DNA of 64,000 nt from Taxillus chinensis (GCA_023512835.1 CM042087.1:46792249-46856248), one strand, 5' to 3'; positions 1-12,960 are shown, counted from the stretch's first letter. Numbers and translations: made by a program. The notes: generated from the letters alone by a model not told the origin.

Positions 1-1000
1 CGGTCACATAGCTTTTGAATTGAAGTCCTAGGGTCTGGAGTGGGTCTTCACAGGTGTGTATGGACCCAAGGACGGCAATATCAAGGTGAACTCTGGAATG
101 ACTTTTGGATGGCTTGAAGTCGATGGGGCCAAGTGGCCAACCATAGGTTATGGGTGGTAAACATTGTTCTATATAAAGGAGAGCAAAAAGGCAAACACAA
201 GATCACTCCATGTATGCAGGAACTCAACGCTTTTGTGCATCAAGAATGTTTTGTTGATCTTCCTCTCCAGGAAAATCTCTTCACTCAATCAAGCTCCAGA
301 GCTAATATGAAAATGTCTTAGATTGACAATTTCCTTGTGTCTATGACTAGGAGAACAGGTTCCCTTGCTCTGTTCAGAAACTGCTTCCTCAGCCTATCTC
401 TGACCACCATCCTGTCTCTCTTGATCTGGATGAGCTGCAGTAGGGCCTTTTGTTGTTCCAGCTTGAGAATATGTGGCTGAAAGTTGCAGGGTTAGAGGAG
501 ATAGTGCAAAGATAGTAGAATGATGCAACTATCGGCTGACAGGCCAGTTGAATCTAAATTGAAAGTTTGGAACAAAGAGTTCTTCGAAAATCTGCAGGAG
601 AAGAAGAGAGCACTTTTGAACAAGGTTAAGGTGAATAAGGGAATTATGCAGCGAATACACGAGTTATGATAAGGGTTGGCACTGGCTTTCCTTGAACTAG
701 GATCTGATCAAGGATATTATGCAGCTCATGCAGGAGTTTCATGGCAATGAGAATTTCGTGACCACCTTCAAGGCTACTTTCTTTTTGGGGAGTTTAGGTT
801 GATGAGTTTGGTGAGAAGCATTTATAAGCACCTTTCTAAGATGTTAGATCTATAAAGGTCTCTCCAACATGCCTTTGTGGGGACCGCCAAATTCTTGATG
901 CGTTTTTAATTACTAATGAAGTGATGGATCAATAGGTCAAGGCAGGGGTGTAATTTTTTAAATTAGATGTGGTGAAAGCCTATGTGGGTGTAATAACATT
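1..1000 (+). mobile_element. Decayed L1-type LINE fragment (ORF2)
   Basis: Broken reading frames on the plus strand match plant L1-type LINE ORF2. Around 220-420 there is endonuclease-end sequence that reads like the usual 'LPL..G..FT.S....SRIDRFLVS' stretch. Around 865-985 the reverse transcriptase start is recognisable ('AF/VGGRQILDAFLITNEV', then 'KAYVGV' where active copies have KAYD.V). Many stops and frameshifts show it is dead. It runs off the left edge of the window, and I cannot place its 3' end exactly. Confidence 0.75.
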
Positions 1001-1454
1001 AATTAGGACTTCTTTTTAACATTCATGAGCCACATGGGTTTCAAGGCAAAATTGTTTAGATCAATTCACCTCCCCACACAAATTAATCTATTATTGTTCA
1101 TAAGGGCCCCGGGGAAAGGAGAAAGGTTAAAAACCAGTTAACTAGTATAAACCACAACATAAGAAAAAACCGTTGGGCATTCCGTATGAAGTGATGTGTT
1201 CGTTCTTCAAGACTCAGGAACAGTAATAAATGGACAAAAGTTGCTAGGTCATTATCCAAAAGCAATGCACTACATCAACACCTAGATGAGGTATCAAATA
1301 AACAAATACATGGGGCTTTAGTTAGAAACCATAGTCTTAATTTATGTTTAGCATATTAGAACATAGGATCTCTCACAGGTAAATATGTAACACGTCGATG
1401 TTATGATTAGGATGAGTACTAAAATTATGTGCATTCAAAAGACTAAATAGATAA

Positions 1455-2955
1455 GTGAGAAAGTTAGACTTATATGTGAGTAGGGCCATAAATTATGGTA
1501 TATTGGTAGAGATAGAAATAAGAATGGGGCAAATATTATTCTTAACCGTCAGTTGGTTGATGAAGTTATTGATGTTAAAAATAAGGGCGAGGATTATACT
1601 CATTAAAACAATTATTTTAAGTGATAAAATAATTATTGTTATTAGTGCTTACACACAACAGATAAGTTTGAATGATACGAGTAAGCAACAATTTTGGGGA
1701 TCTAGATATTGTTATGCAAGGTATACTTATTTGAGGAATAGATTTCATTGGATAGGACTTTAATGACATGTAGAGAATAGTTAGTGGATTTGAAAATATC
1801 CATAGAAGATTTGACTTTAAAGAATAGAAATGATGTAGGAAATGCGATCTTAGACTTTGTTATATTTATAACTTGATTCTATGGTTTAAGAAATTAGACT
1901 CTCATTTAATCACATATAGGAGTGGAGGGCATGCTAGCCAAATAGATTTCTTTATGACTAGGAGGGTAAGGAGAAGTTGTCACATAGATAGTAAGGCTAT
2001 ATCAATGGAATGTGTAGCTACGTAACACAGATTTTTAATGTTCGATATCTGTCCTAGAAAAGTATATAGGAAGCTAAAATATGTACTAAATCGTATAATT
2101 AAATGATGAAAGCTAATAAGGAACAATCAAATAGCTTTTGTTAGCAAATTAATCAAGGATATAAATTAGGAAGCTGAAGTCATTTCTATTGTGATGTGGA
2201 ATAAAATGACTAATTGTATTAAATGTGTGGCTAAAGAGGAACTTTGTGAATCTAAAGGTAGGGTTTTGACAAGTAAAAACAATAGTAAAAAGTAAAGAAA
2301 ATTATTAAGAATAAACGAATGTATTATAGAAATCTTGTTAAGAATAGAAATGAAGTAAATTTTGAAAAATATAAACTAGCAAATGAAGAGGATAAGAAAG
2401 CTGTAAAGGAGGCAAGAGGAGTGTAGCAAGATTTGAATGAATAGCTGGATTCCAACAAGGGAGAAAAAAATATTTATATAATTGCTCGTATAATGAAGAA
2501 AAAGACTAGAGATTTGAGTATTGTGAAGTGTATTAGAGACCACAATCAAAAGGTCTAAATGAAAGATACTAATATTAAAGAAACGTGGAAGAAAAATATT
2601 GACAAACTCTTTAATGGCCACTATGTTCAAGATGTTGCGATGTGAAAATGCTATAAAAATAATTAAATCATGATTTTCTATGACAAGGTTAGGTGAAGTT
2701 AAAGAGGCCTTACGTCGTATGAAGACTATAAAAGCAGGACAAGAGGAAATTTTGATCAAGATTTGAAAATATCTTTGTGAGTTTAAAGTTAAGTGGCTAG
2801 CAAAATTATTTAATAAGATTTTGTAGAGTAATAAGATATCTGTTGAATGAAAAAAGAGTACCTTAGCGTCTTTGTATAAAAACAAAAATGACATATAAGA
2901 TTACTCAAATTATAAAGAAATAAAACTAATAAATCATACTATGAATTGGATAAGT
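1455..2955 (+). mobile_element. Decayed RTE-clade non-LTR retrotransposon
   Basis: Conceptual translation with frameshifts resembles plant RTE-type LINEs. At 1620-1690 it reads 'VISAYTQQISLN', where the family has 'VISAYAPQVGLD'. At 1893-1980 it reads 'LDSHLITYRSGGHASQIDF', the usual SHLITYKSG.HASQIDF endonuclease block. At 2850-2940 it reads 'STLASLYKNKNDI', stop, 'DYSNYKEIKLINHTM', which corresponds to the RT entry block 'IPIYKNKGD.....YRGIKLMSHT'. Stops are frequent, so it is a fossil. It is separate from the L1-type fragments on either side. Confidence 0.82.
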
Positions 2956-3089
2956 TTACTCAAATGTGATTGTCTGATTTATTTTAATTTTTTTATGATT
3001 TTTTTTAAATAATTAAATATTATTTCATGTCTAAAGTTGTATCTCACCCGAAATACAATAAGTCGTCCGCGACTGCGAACCATGAAGGA

Positions 3090-3655
3090 GGCTCAACAAT
3101 GTATTCTATTTCTCACCTCCTTTTAGTGGAGGACACTGATTGTTTTAAGCAAAGGTTGAGAGTATCATTAATTTGTGAATATTATTGTTGTGCTTTGAAG
3201 CTGCGGCAAGGTTTCGTGCCAACTATAAGGTGGCTTTTTCTTCTGGATGGTTGGGTGGGAGTAAAGGGAACCACTATCTCCTTTTGGGATGATGTTGGGA
3301 ACCAACAGTTGAGGGTATCATTTATTGGGGTGTATGATTTGGCCTCTGTGATGGGGAGGGCTAGACTGTTTGTCCAGAATACTCAAAATTGGAAGTTTGA
3401 GGATTTCTGAGATATTGTACAAATCCATTATGGTGAGGGGACTAGAGTGCTTTTTTATGCCAGATGGCGTGGGCTAAAGTCGTACCAAAAATGGTCGTTT
3501 CTTGGTCAAGGTGCAAACTGGGTGGGGTACATTGGCTAACAGAGGTGAGGTGGTGGGTCGCCATTTGGAGGGCTAAGGTCTCCACAAGGTTTAGGTTTTT
3601 CATGTGGGAAGCTGGATGGGCCAAGATCCTTACTTCTAATCACTATAGAATGTAG
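3090..3655 (+). mobile_element. LINE ORF2 C-terminal fragment
   Basis: Open stretches around 3230-3410 and 3464-3655 encode the C-terminal part of a plant L1 ORF2. One reads 'TISFWDDVG' where the family has 'SIRFWKDVW'. Another reads 'WWVAIWRAKVSTRFRFFMWE', like the family's 'W+.+W+.+VP.+V.FF.W.A..G+ILT'. Stops at 3410 and 3653 show decay. It may be the 3' part of the L1 fragment at the start of the window, split by the RTE insertion. Confidence 0.7.
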
Positions 3656-4055
3656 GATTACACATTCATTCACACCATATGATTCAATGCATTCTGTATA
3701 TCGAAGCAGTATTATTGTTGGAGATTTTATCAGATGTGGGAGGCCAAAAGTCTCATAGTGGCATCAAGAATTCATTGTATTGGTCAAGTTGCTTGTTACT
3801 CAAGTTAATTTTAAATCTTCAAAGGCCAAAGTCCAACATCTCAGGCCACTACAAAACATTGTGCTATTTTATAATTATCATTGCATAATATTTTTAATAT
3901 AGGAGAATTTCACTAAACTACTTCTGGCCTACAACTACAAGATTGTGTTCTTTCTAGGATAGGTAGTTCTACATACTTATAACTTATAACTGTACATATA
4001 AACGAGCAGAAATGATAGACTAGAATAAATGGGGAATGTTCACAAGGCAGATTAC
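3656..4055. other. Intron-like sequence after exon 4 of succinyl-CoA ligase
   Basis: This lies downstream, in gene orientation, of the splice donor at 4055-4054. I read the minus strand for the next coding exon, which should encode the strand leading to the GHAGAI phosphohistidine motif, and found none here. The only long open stretch is the read-through of exon 4 into the intron. Confidence 0.5.
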
Positions 4056-7000
4056 CTTCTGTTTGAGGATCCACTAGAAACTTCTCAAGGCAATCAACAA
4101 AATTTGTCCCATTAAAAGGATCTCCACCAATACCCACACAGGTGGATTGACCAAGGCCAACAGCAGTGGTTTGGAAAACCTGAAAATTATCGGTTGAGTT
4201 GACAAATACAAGACACAAAATCAACACAAAAAACTCAACAACACCAATGCACTAGAGAGATACACCATATAGAAAAAAAAAACGCACAAGGCCCCAAAAA
4301 TTCACCTGTAATGTAATTCCCATTAAAGACTAACTAATACGAAATTCACAAAAAAGGGGGTGTTTGGTTTTTAAACCAAAGTGTATGTGCGTATGTAAAT
4401 AACGATAACAAACCAAAATGTAATTTAAAGCCATTATTTTAACCATGGTTTACGCTCGAAATTATTTTTTGCTTAAAACACGTATTTGATTTTTACAGCC
4501 AAAATTATAATGTCTTTTAAAACTAAGTTTTGTGGCTTTTATATGAAAATTATAAATTTATAATTATAGCTAAAACAATAATATTCAAAATAAAATCAAC
4601 AAGTATTAAAAATATTAAGACATAATATTAAGATATAATAATAATTTTTAAAAATATATAATATATATAATTATAAAATGCCAAATCATAATCTAGAAAT
4701 AATAACAACAATAACATTTTAAATAATTTTATGTAAATGCAATTAGTAATAATAATAATAATAACCCTTTTAGATTTATAATGAGAATAATAATGACTAA
4801 TATAAATATCAATATAATTATGAACTAATAGTGATAATATATTTTAAAATATTAATGCCATATAATATAATTATTAAATGTAAAAAAAATAATTTTTACT
4901 TTTTTATCATTTTTTGAAGGTAATCAATAAAGCTAAATATTGAAATTATAAAAACAATCAAGTAATTGTCAATTGATCCAAATATAGTTTTGATACAAGT
5001 AGGAACTTGAATGTATAGTGGGAGGGCACGAGAATTCAACATTTTAAAAAAATTAGGATCTCATGTGTAGCGCAACACTGCAATAAATTAATTTAATATT
5101 AATATATTTTTATATAAAAATCAAATCAAAGCAACTAACCTTAATTCCAATGTAAGTAGTTCTCTCTCATTTTATCTTCAATCGAAACTATCCTAACAAC
5201 ACTTCAAATAGCCTCATTTATAGTCTTGTCCACCCTAGTTAAACCATACATCTATTTTAACATTTTGCATCTTTGCTACATAGATCTTTGTTTCCTGTTA
5301 ACCCAATATTCTGTTGCATATAATGAAGAAGACCTAATAGTCGTCCTATAGAACATTCTGTTTAAACTTAATGACATATTATAGTAACACAAAACTCCAG
5401 TCACACTTCTCCACTTAAGCCAACTAGCATTAATCTTATGATTGACATCACCATCAATCTCATTATCTCTTTAAATTATTGACCTGAGGTACTAAAGCAT
5501 TCTGTAGCTAGTATTTGCTAACCATCAAGTGTGATTACACTTTGTTTTACTCGTTATTTTTTTTTTCTAAACTTATACTTTATATGTTTAGTCTTTGATA
5601 TGCTTAATTTAAATCCACAAACTTCTAGAGTTTGATTCCACAATTCTAATTTTTTGCTTAATCCCTTATTTGATTTTATTGATAATCAGTGAACAACATA
5701 CACTACAGGATATCTTCACGAATATTTTTTATTATCTTTTCCATTAATATTGCAAAGAAAAAATGACTCAAGGTTGATTATTGATGCATCCCTATTGTAA
5801 TTGCAAACACATTCATTAATCCACCACTGGAATCCGTTATTACCATGTACTTTGAGTTACCATACTAGAGAATGGGAATGGAACTAGAAATATTTAATTC
5901 TATTCCCACATACGAAGCATGCCCTAAGTTCTTATACTTTTAGCATCACCTATCACAACCAAAATCAAAACCATCATTGTAAACTTTATTATTTGATTCC
6001 TCATTCGAGGAATTTTACATTACTTGATATGCACCCATAACTATCACTTAAAAGTTCAAAAGAATTTCATAATCCCAGTATTTTTTCAATTTCATATAAT
6101 CTCCTCTGACATTTCAAATATTGTCATATTTATGAAATCATGATTATTCAAATATCTTAAGCCAGCTCTTAAATATCAAAACATAAATAATTTGTTTCCA
6201 TCAAATTTATAAAACAAACTCAGTAGGCATATAAGAGAAATTTTCTTGAATCTATGCAATAGAATTTTTTTAGTGTTCACAAGAAAAGGTTTTAAATTTA
6301 AATACCTACAATCTGCATTTTCCATACATTTGAAAGGCATGAAAATTTTATTAACAATATCCTGTTGGTCAAAGGAAAATCAGGGAAACCATCGTCACCA
6401 TGACATTATAAAAACCTATGCTACCCACAACCACATAACAGATACCAAAATTATGAGTTTTTGGAACTTACTGCTTCATATGTCAGGGTTCCAGATCGGG
6501 AAACTATTCCAATGCGGCCTGGCTTGTGAATATATCCAGGCATTATCCCAATTTTACATTCTCCAGGCTTGATAATACCAGGGCAGTTTGGACCAATCAA
6601 CCGAGTCTTGGATTGTCTATTAAGAGCAGCTTTTACACGTACCTGAAATTAAGTATCAGCCATGGGGTCAAATTCAGTTTGAACGGTAATGAATCAGACT
6701 AAGTGCAACCACTAAACCAGTCAGCAATCAGCAGCAATAGAACACTAGGTTCATGACATGCACTGTAAAATCCTGGAATTTTCCTCTTTGTGAGCTACCA
6801 TGCAGTACAACAAGATGAAGTCATCAAAAAAGAAAAAATCAGAATCTGTGGGTAAAGAAAATTCTGACTACCCTAATGATGGCTCTTTTCTCTTTTCTGC
6901 AAAACTTATGTCAAATTATATGAATATCAATATTGAGAATAGATCGCTCATTTCAAGGTGTGAAACAAACTAAAGAGTATCAATTAGCCATTTCATGAAA

Positions 7001-8098
7001 TGATATACGCAGAATAGCAGAATGACAACCCATGCAGAAACCCAATTACACGAGTACAACAGAAACTCAATTGTAGTAGAATAAAATTATATCTGAATCC
7101 CAGTTGATAGAACTAAAAAAACAAAAACAAAAATAATAGACTCCATGAACCTGATAATAGGAAATATAAACCACACTGGCCTATCCAAATCATTTGAATG
7201 CCCTGTCATGATTCAAAGCAAGACTTCAAACTAGAAGTTCAGCTTACCATATCATGCTGAGGGATTCCTTCGGTGATGCATACAATAAGATCTAGCTCAG
7301 CTTCCATTGCTTCTAAAATAGCTTTCGCAGCAAAAGGTGGAGGGACATATATCACAGAAGCATTAGCCTTTGTTTCAACCTTTGCTTCAGCAACTGTGTT
7401 AAAAACAGGAAGCCCCAAGTGTTCTGTTCCACCTTTCTTTGGTGTTACACCCCCCACCTATCTCAGGAAAATCAAAAGAAATGAAAAATACAGGTCATAT
7501 CACGAGAAGAGCACAAGACACAGAAGAATCAAAGGCACCAAAATAAGGTTGATGCCAAGATATACAAGTTTAATCCAAAGAATGACAAAGCAGAAATAAC
7601 AAACAGAAGCAGCATGACACATCAGACGTAAGAGTATCATTGATGGCACTCGTCATTCATGCATTTATAGCTAATACCCATCCCACCAGCATCAAAAAAG
7701 AAACATATAAAACACTTTTTTCCTGCTTATAAAAAAAAATCATAAATCTCCTTATTTTTACAATTCGCCTAGTCAAACGAGCCCGAACAAAAACAACTTA
7801 AAATCCAAACACGACACAGAACGATGAAGTGATGAACAGCCGCAAAGTACAATATGGAAGGGGTCGAAACCATTTTAGTGCCGTATTCGATGGCTTGCTC
7901 GGTGTGAAAGGTGCCGTTCTTTCCGGTGATACCTTGGCAAATGACGCGGGTGTTCTTGTCTACGAACACCTCCGGCGGGGCCGAATCCGAAGCGTTGAAA
8001 CCGCGCCGCCAAGCGGCGGCGAAGGGCGCCGGCGAAGTGGAGGACGGGGTCAGCCTGGACGCGATCGAGCCCATCAACTTGGTGGCCTGACGAGCCAT
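4056..8098 (-). CDS. Succinyl-CoA ligase (ADP-forming) alpha subunit, mitochondrial; exons 1-4, C-terminus outside window
   Basis: This is the alpha subunit of the TCA-cycle enzyme that interconverts succinyl-CoA and succinate with ATP formation in the mitochondrial matrix. Minus-strand exons are 8098-7871, 7457-7248, 6642-6472 and 4179-4056, all with GT-AG borders. The first three joins are phase 0, and exon 4 ends in phase 1. They give about 244 residues of the usual roughly 330-345. Residues 1-40 form a Ser/Ala/Arg-rich transit-peptide-like start. The CoA-binding fold follows ('[19 protein letters not shown]', 'GVTPKKGG', 'VFNTVAEA', '[12 protein letters not shown]', '[11 protein letters not shown]'), then '[20 protein letters not shown]', '[14 protein letters not shown]' and '[20 protein letters not shown]'. 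The ligase part with the catalytic His (GHAGAI motif) is missing: the sequence from 4055 to 1 is transposon-filled. Either the last intron exceeds 4 kb or the gene is truncated. The ATG at 8098 is the first in frame. Confidence 0.94.
5130..5780 (-). mobile_element. RTE-type LINE RT/C-terminal remnant in intron 3
   Basis: Read on the minus strand with several stops and frameshifts, this gives the C-terminal half of a plant RTE element. The stretches are '[14 protein letters not shown]', then a '[10 protein letters not shown]' block. Next comes '[17 protein letters not shown]' (family: 'FYRT.IRPAMLYG.ECW'), and then '[12 protein letters not shown]' (family: 'TR.DRIRNE.I'). It sits inside the 2.3-kb intron between exons 3 and 4 of succinyl-CoA ligase alpha, in the same orientation as the gene. 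Confidence 0.8.
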
Positions 8099-8216
8099 TA
8101 GTGTGGTGCAGTGCGGTGCGGTGCTGATCGCCGGTTCTGTTCAAAGCTCTTGGAAGCCGGACTCACCCCCTCTTTCTCTCAATGCTTTCAACTTTTAATT
8201 AGTTAGGGCTGTTAAG

Positions 8217-8999
8217 GGGGTTAAATGGGCCCGGCCTGCCCAGCCCGTGCGGATTCGGTCAAATTATTAGACTCGACCCAGCTCACAGGCTTATCCGTTT
8301 AAATATATATATATATTTAATAAAAAAAATTCTTTAAATACATTATTTTTCTTCAAAATTTATTGGTTTTAGTTTCTGTGTTAAAGATAACTTTAGCATA
8401 GCTATAAAGATGATTAAACTTGTAAATATGAGTAAATTATATAAGATTTTAATAAATTAAATCCAAAAAATCAGAAAAAAAATTAAATAAATAAATAATC
8501 ATCCTGCAGACTTAGCATGCAGACCAAAACTAAGAGCATTCATAACAATATTAGTACTTTTATTCCTATTTTAAAAATGAATAGTATATAATTTACTTAT
8601 TTTTTAAAAATATCAAACATCTCATTCCTCATTTCTATATACATTTATTCCTTCATTCATTTTATATTATTTTTTCTCTCATCCTTTCATTTATTATCAC
8701 CAATGAAAATGTTACAAGTATAATAATATATATTAACAAATTATAGGGAAAATATGTAGGGATGAATAGTAAATCCTTAAATATATTGATTTACTATTCA
8801 TTCTCTATCCCTATACCCTATTTTAGGGAACCTGATGTGAATAAGGTTTTGATAAATTTGTATATTTTTCTTTAAATTATAGGAAAAATTTGATTATACC
8901 AAATCTATTGTAGATGCTCTAAAAGGGCTCAAAATTTGTAGTCCAGCCCACTCCATATCCCGGGATGGCCCACAGGCCTCTTGCCCATTTAACATCCTT
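8217..8999. mobile_element. hAT-like non-autonomous element (tentative)
   Basis: The left end near 8217 reads AAGGGGGTTAAATGGGC and the right end near 8985-8999 reads GCCCATTTAACATCCTTA, so the ends are imperfect inverted repeats of the hAT style (a GTTAAATGGGC core). The flanks look like an imperfect target duplication, gggctgtt on the left and tggctgtt on the right. No transposase frame is visible. A second, smaller element lies inside it. Confidence 0.5.
8534..8919. mobile_element. Tourist/PIF-type MITE with GAGCAT ends and TAA duplication
   Basis: This is a 386-bp AT-rich element. Its left end, GAGCATTCATAACAATA, is an imperfect inverted repeat of the right end, CTATTGTAGATGCTC. It is flanked on both sides by TAA (8531-8533 and 8920-8922), the 3-bp duplication typical of PIF/Harbinger (Tourist) elements. 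There is no coding capacity. The end sequence is shared with the larger element at 41024-42208. Confidence 0.68.
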
Positions 9000-10600
9000 A
9001 TGGCTGTTCCAAGGTCCTGTCCCTTAGACGAACTGGACAAGACAAAACCTAGTGGCATTAGGGGAGTTAAAAAAAACGGATCCATGCGGATAATCCAAAT
9101 CGAACCAAATTTGATTTGGTTTGAAATTTTAAATAAATGATATTAATATATAATATAATTCGAGAATCAAAGGAATATAATATAATAAATATTTAAATAC
9201 TTTGTCTATATTTCTTTCTACTTAGTTTACCTAATCGCATCTCATGTGAATTTAGAGTTCTTCTTAAAATTGTAATAGAGAATCAACATTAATGCATTTA
9301 TTAGTGGACAGATTAGAGGTGTTAATAGTTGATAGATTATATCTTACTGGTTTCATATATATATTTGTATAGTAAGTAACTAAGTCACTCTATAAAGTTA
9401 TTAACCTGTCATTTATAACTTTAATGTTTTTTTATTGAGTATTAATGATGGTCAAAAACTGATAAATTAAATTGAAAAACTTATGTACCGAATCAAACCA
9501 AAGATGATAGTTTTTTACTTTTACTAGTCGGAAGATTTTCGATTCGATTTTAAAATATTACATAAATGACCATACTGATACTCACCCCTAAGTAATGTTG
9601 TGTAAAAATTTTAACTTCCACGGGTATTTAAAAAAAAACCCTAACAACCATACATTTCAAACCACCCACCGACATTATTGGATCCTACTTTATTATTACT
9701 ATTATCCCAATAAATATCGATACATTTGGTATGAATAGAAATCGTAATTGTTTTTAAAAATGGTGGAGTCATATGAATTTAAAATTATTTAATTTAAAAT
9801 TTTAGTTTCATAACTTTTTTTAAATATAATTTTTAAATATTTTTATTTTTAAATCTAAAATTAATTTTAGCGGGAAATTTTAATATTTTTTATTTTTTCT
9901 TTATGTTATTATCTAAACTCATAATATTATATTTAAAAAATTATAAAACCCTATTTTTTTAAAAAAATATTTTAAAACACATTTTCTCTCCTAAAAATAT
10001 TTTCATATTAATTCAATACAAATTCTAACATAATATAAAAAACGAAATACAAAAACTAAAATTTGTACTAAATAAACCCTATATTACTCTTTCATTGGAG
10101 TAGCCTCTCAATCTAACTGATTATTAAATATTGTGCATTTTATTATGGGTAAAAATAAGTCTTAAATCGTATTAAAATTTATTTAATATCATGCCATTTG
10201 AAATAGCATATTACTATTAATGGTACACTATTGTCGTTTATAACATATTTGGAAAAATTGAAATGGTCATTGATTTTATTTTTTATTTAAAATAGTTGAT
10301 TTGATTCCTCATGATCATGTTATCTCATAAAAATTATTGAATCAGTGTATATAAGAAATCTTTGTTGAAGATAAAAATCGAAAGTATATTTCCTGTGTGG
10401 TTTAAAGATAGAGAGTTGGAGATATATTAAAGATATTAGTTTGTGTGAATATTGTAGTTATTACTTGCATAAAATTAACACTCATCTTGTGTTATATATG
10501 TATATGCGTTGACTGAAATAATATGCATAAAATAATAATTATTCTAATATAGTTTCATAGTTATAATAATGTTTCAAATGTATATTAGTTTCTAATATAC
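9000..10600. other. AT-rich intergenic stretch, nothing recognised
   Basis: This is AT-rich sequence with short poly-A/T runs and no long open frame. I see no host gene or identifiable transposon protein in it. It may contain decayed repeats. Confidence 0.5.
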
Positions 10601-10615
10601 AATCTACTCTGCCTA

Positions 10616-12960
10616 GTGTATAACATTTACCTCGCTTGCCTATTGTCAATAAAAGACTCTCTTGGTACCAACCCCGCATTCTTTCTTTGGAAGAAGGAAG
10701 CAATAAACTATAGAAATTTTGTTTTTGCATTAAAAAAAATTGTAGAGAAGGTTAATGAACTAGCCATACAAATTGTACCTATGGTTCTACAATTGATACC
10801 CAACAGCTAAAAATTCCTATCAACCTCTCTAGCTCTAATTGAGAGCAATGGTTTGTAGAAGCGAATGAGAAAATATTTGATAAGAAAATTACCAAAAATT
10901 GAAAAGCTAGATGATAGCTTTATTTGCATAATTATGAGGAATGCGATGAAGCCCAATATTTTATCCATCATACACACCTTTAAGACTGCTGAAAGAATAT
11001 GGGTTCATATCCAATCCACATATTAAAAAAAACACAACATGATACATGCATATGCAGTTTCTTAGGCACACCTAAGTTGTGAACAATGTGATATAATTCT
11101 TAATGAATATTTCACCAAATTCAAGAAACTATCTAATTAGATGAGAGATTTATTTCTCTTTGATGTGGACTTAACCACAATATGTGAGGAGCTAAATACA
11201 CTCACACTTACTAGAGGTACGTCATCTAGATACTCCTTAGCACATTTGATTATTCTATGTTATAAAATTATACCATCCTTATTTACTATCATATTCTACA
11301 AGAGTTGCTTCCATACGATGGAATTAGCTCTCTGCCTATTACTTAACGTTTAACATTCGTGGCAAACTCTTATTAAGGTAAGAAAACAAGTTAATCAATT
11401 ATGAAAGGAGACAAAGGATTTAAGGGCACTTTTAATTCTAGTAGCAATAAGAATGTGCATTGTCACAATTACAAGGAATGTGGTCACATGACGTGATACC
11501 GCCAAAAGCACCCAAAAGGTTCAAGACACCCTCCTCATGCTGAGGTGGCCATTGTTGAACAATCAACCAACAAATATACCAAAGGTGACTTAAGCAATTG
11601 GGCCTTTGTCTTGCTAACATGACCTCTCAGCCACAAACTCCAATGGCCACTTTAGCCCATCTAGATATAACTTCCAACTATTTTATAGCATCAAAATCAT
11701 GATGGATTGTTGATTCAGGCAATACTAACCATACAACTAGTAACACAAGTATACTGTTAGGACTTAACACTACTTCACAACCACTTATCTAGATAACTAG
11801 TGGCACTAATTGCCCTATGGAAGGAAGTAAATCCACCCAAATTTCATATAACATGACCTTATCATATTATATATATATATTCTATTCGTGCAAAACTTAT
11901 GTTTGTAAGCCAAGTAATAGGATGATTGACACTACATACAAGGAAAAAGGTTCATATTACATAGAGAACTCACCTCTACAAGTGGCATACTTGAGTATTA
12001 ATATTGTTAAGGAGGTTCATTATCAATAAAGCATCCATCTCTCCAAGTGTTGAAATAAGATGTCTTATATTTCAATCTATTTCAAAACTAGCTTGTAAGT
12101 ATTGTATCCATGAAAAACATGTTTGTGCTTCTTATCCACCTAGAGTGAAGTGTCAATCTAATGATATTTTTACTTTAGTGCACTCTGATGTATTGGGGTC
12201 CTTATCAAGTTACATTTATGTTTAAAATTTTTATATTTTATTAATTTTATGGATGATTTTTCTTGTGCAACTTGATTTTTGTAATTAAATTTAGACAATA
12301 AAATTTTCCAATTTTTTATGCTTTTTGTTCTTTTGTGAAAACTCATTCTAATACCACTATTAAAACTCATTGTAATGACAATGATACATATTTTTTACAA
12401 ATGAATTTGTGTAATATATGACTAATAATGGTATCATTGATGAATCATCATATACTTATACACCTCAACAAAATGACGTGAATGAATGAAAGAATAAATA
12501 CATCCTTGAGGTGGCTCATACTATGATGATACATGGGTATGTCTCTAACAAGTTATAAGTCGTATAGACAATCTCATACTCGTCATGCTTTATACTTATA
12601 TAAAATATTAAATTTCTTCTCTCTCTGCTAGTGGTTTTTTCCATCTTAAGTTTTTCACGTAAAACTTAGTATTCTTTCTTTGCTTTGATTTCTCTTGAGA
12701 TTTGTTTCTACTTGATTTTGTTATTATTTTTCATCTAATTTATAATACAGCCATGCTATTGAGAAGTACTTTGTTTCATGTGATGTTATTTTTATAGAGT
12801 CTAACTCTAGTAACTATCCACATATCATGACTATTCTAAAATAGCATGATATTCATATTAATTCTTTTTGATCCTTGAGAAGGGCGTCACCAGCATATCC
12901 TATGCCACCAATTATACTAAAAAACATTGAACTATCCTTGTTAATAGTAACTTTGTCCAG
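10616..12960 (+). mobile_element. Decayed Ty1/copia element (Gag-protease-integrase remnants)
   Basis: Domain order on the plus strand is that of a copia element, with many stops. Gag-like sequence at 10900-11140 reads 'FKTAERIWVHIQSTY', then 'NEYFTKFKKLSN'. A zinc-knuckle remnant at 11455-11510 reads 'CHNYKECGHMT', but the last Cys is lost. The protease active site at about 11700 reads 'WIVDSGNTNHTTS' (family: WI.DSGA..H.T). The pre-integrase end at about 12080-12210 reads 'CIHEKHVCASYPPR', then 'LVHSDVLG'. The integrase block at about 12480-12540 includes 'YILEVAHTMMIHG' (family: '..LLE.ARTMM'). I recognised no clear reverse transcriptase downstream and could not define LTRs. Confidence 0.82.

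Noticed and set aside
2376..2894. A 172-codon minus-strand frame rich in Phe, Leu and Ile
   Set aside because: It is the antisense of the decayed RTE element, and the hydrophobic content comes from A-rich sequence read in reverse.
7829..8144. Plus- and minus-strand frames around 8.0 kb other than the ligase exon
   Set aside because: They are shadows of exon 1 of succinyl-CoA ligase alpha, whose frame gives the transit-like start and the conserved [11 protein letters not shown] block.
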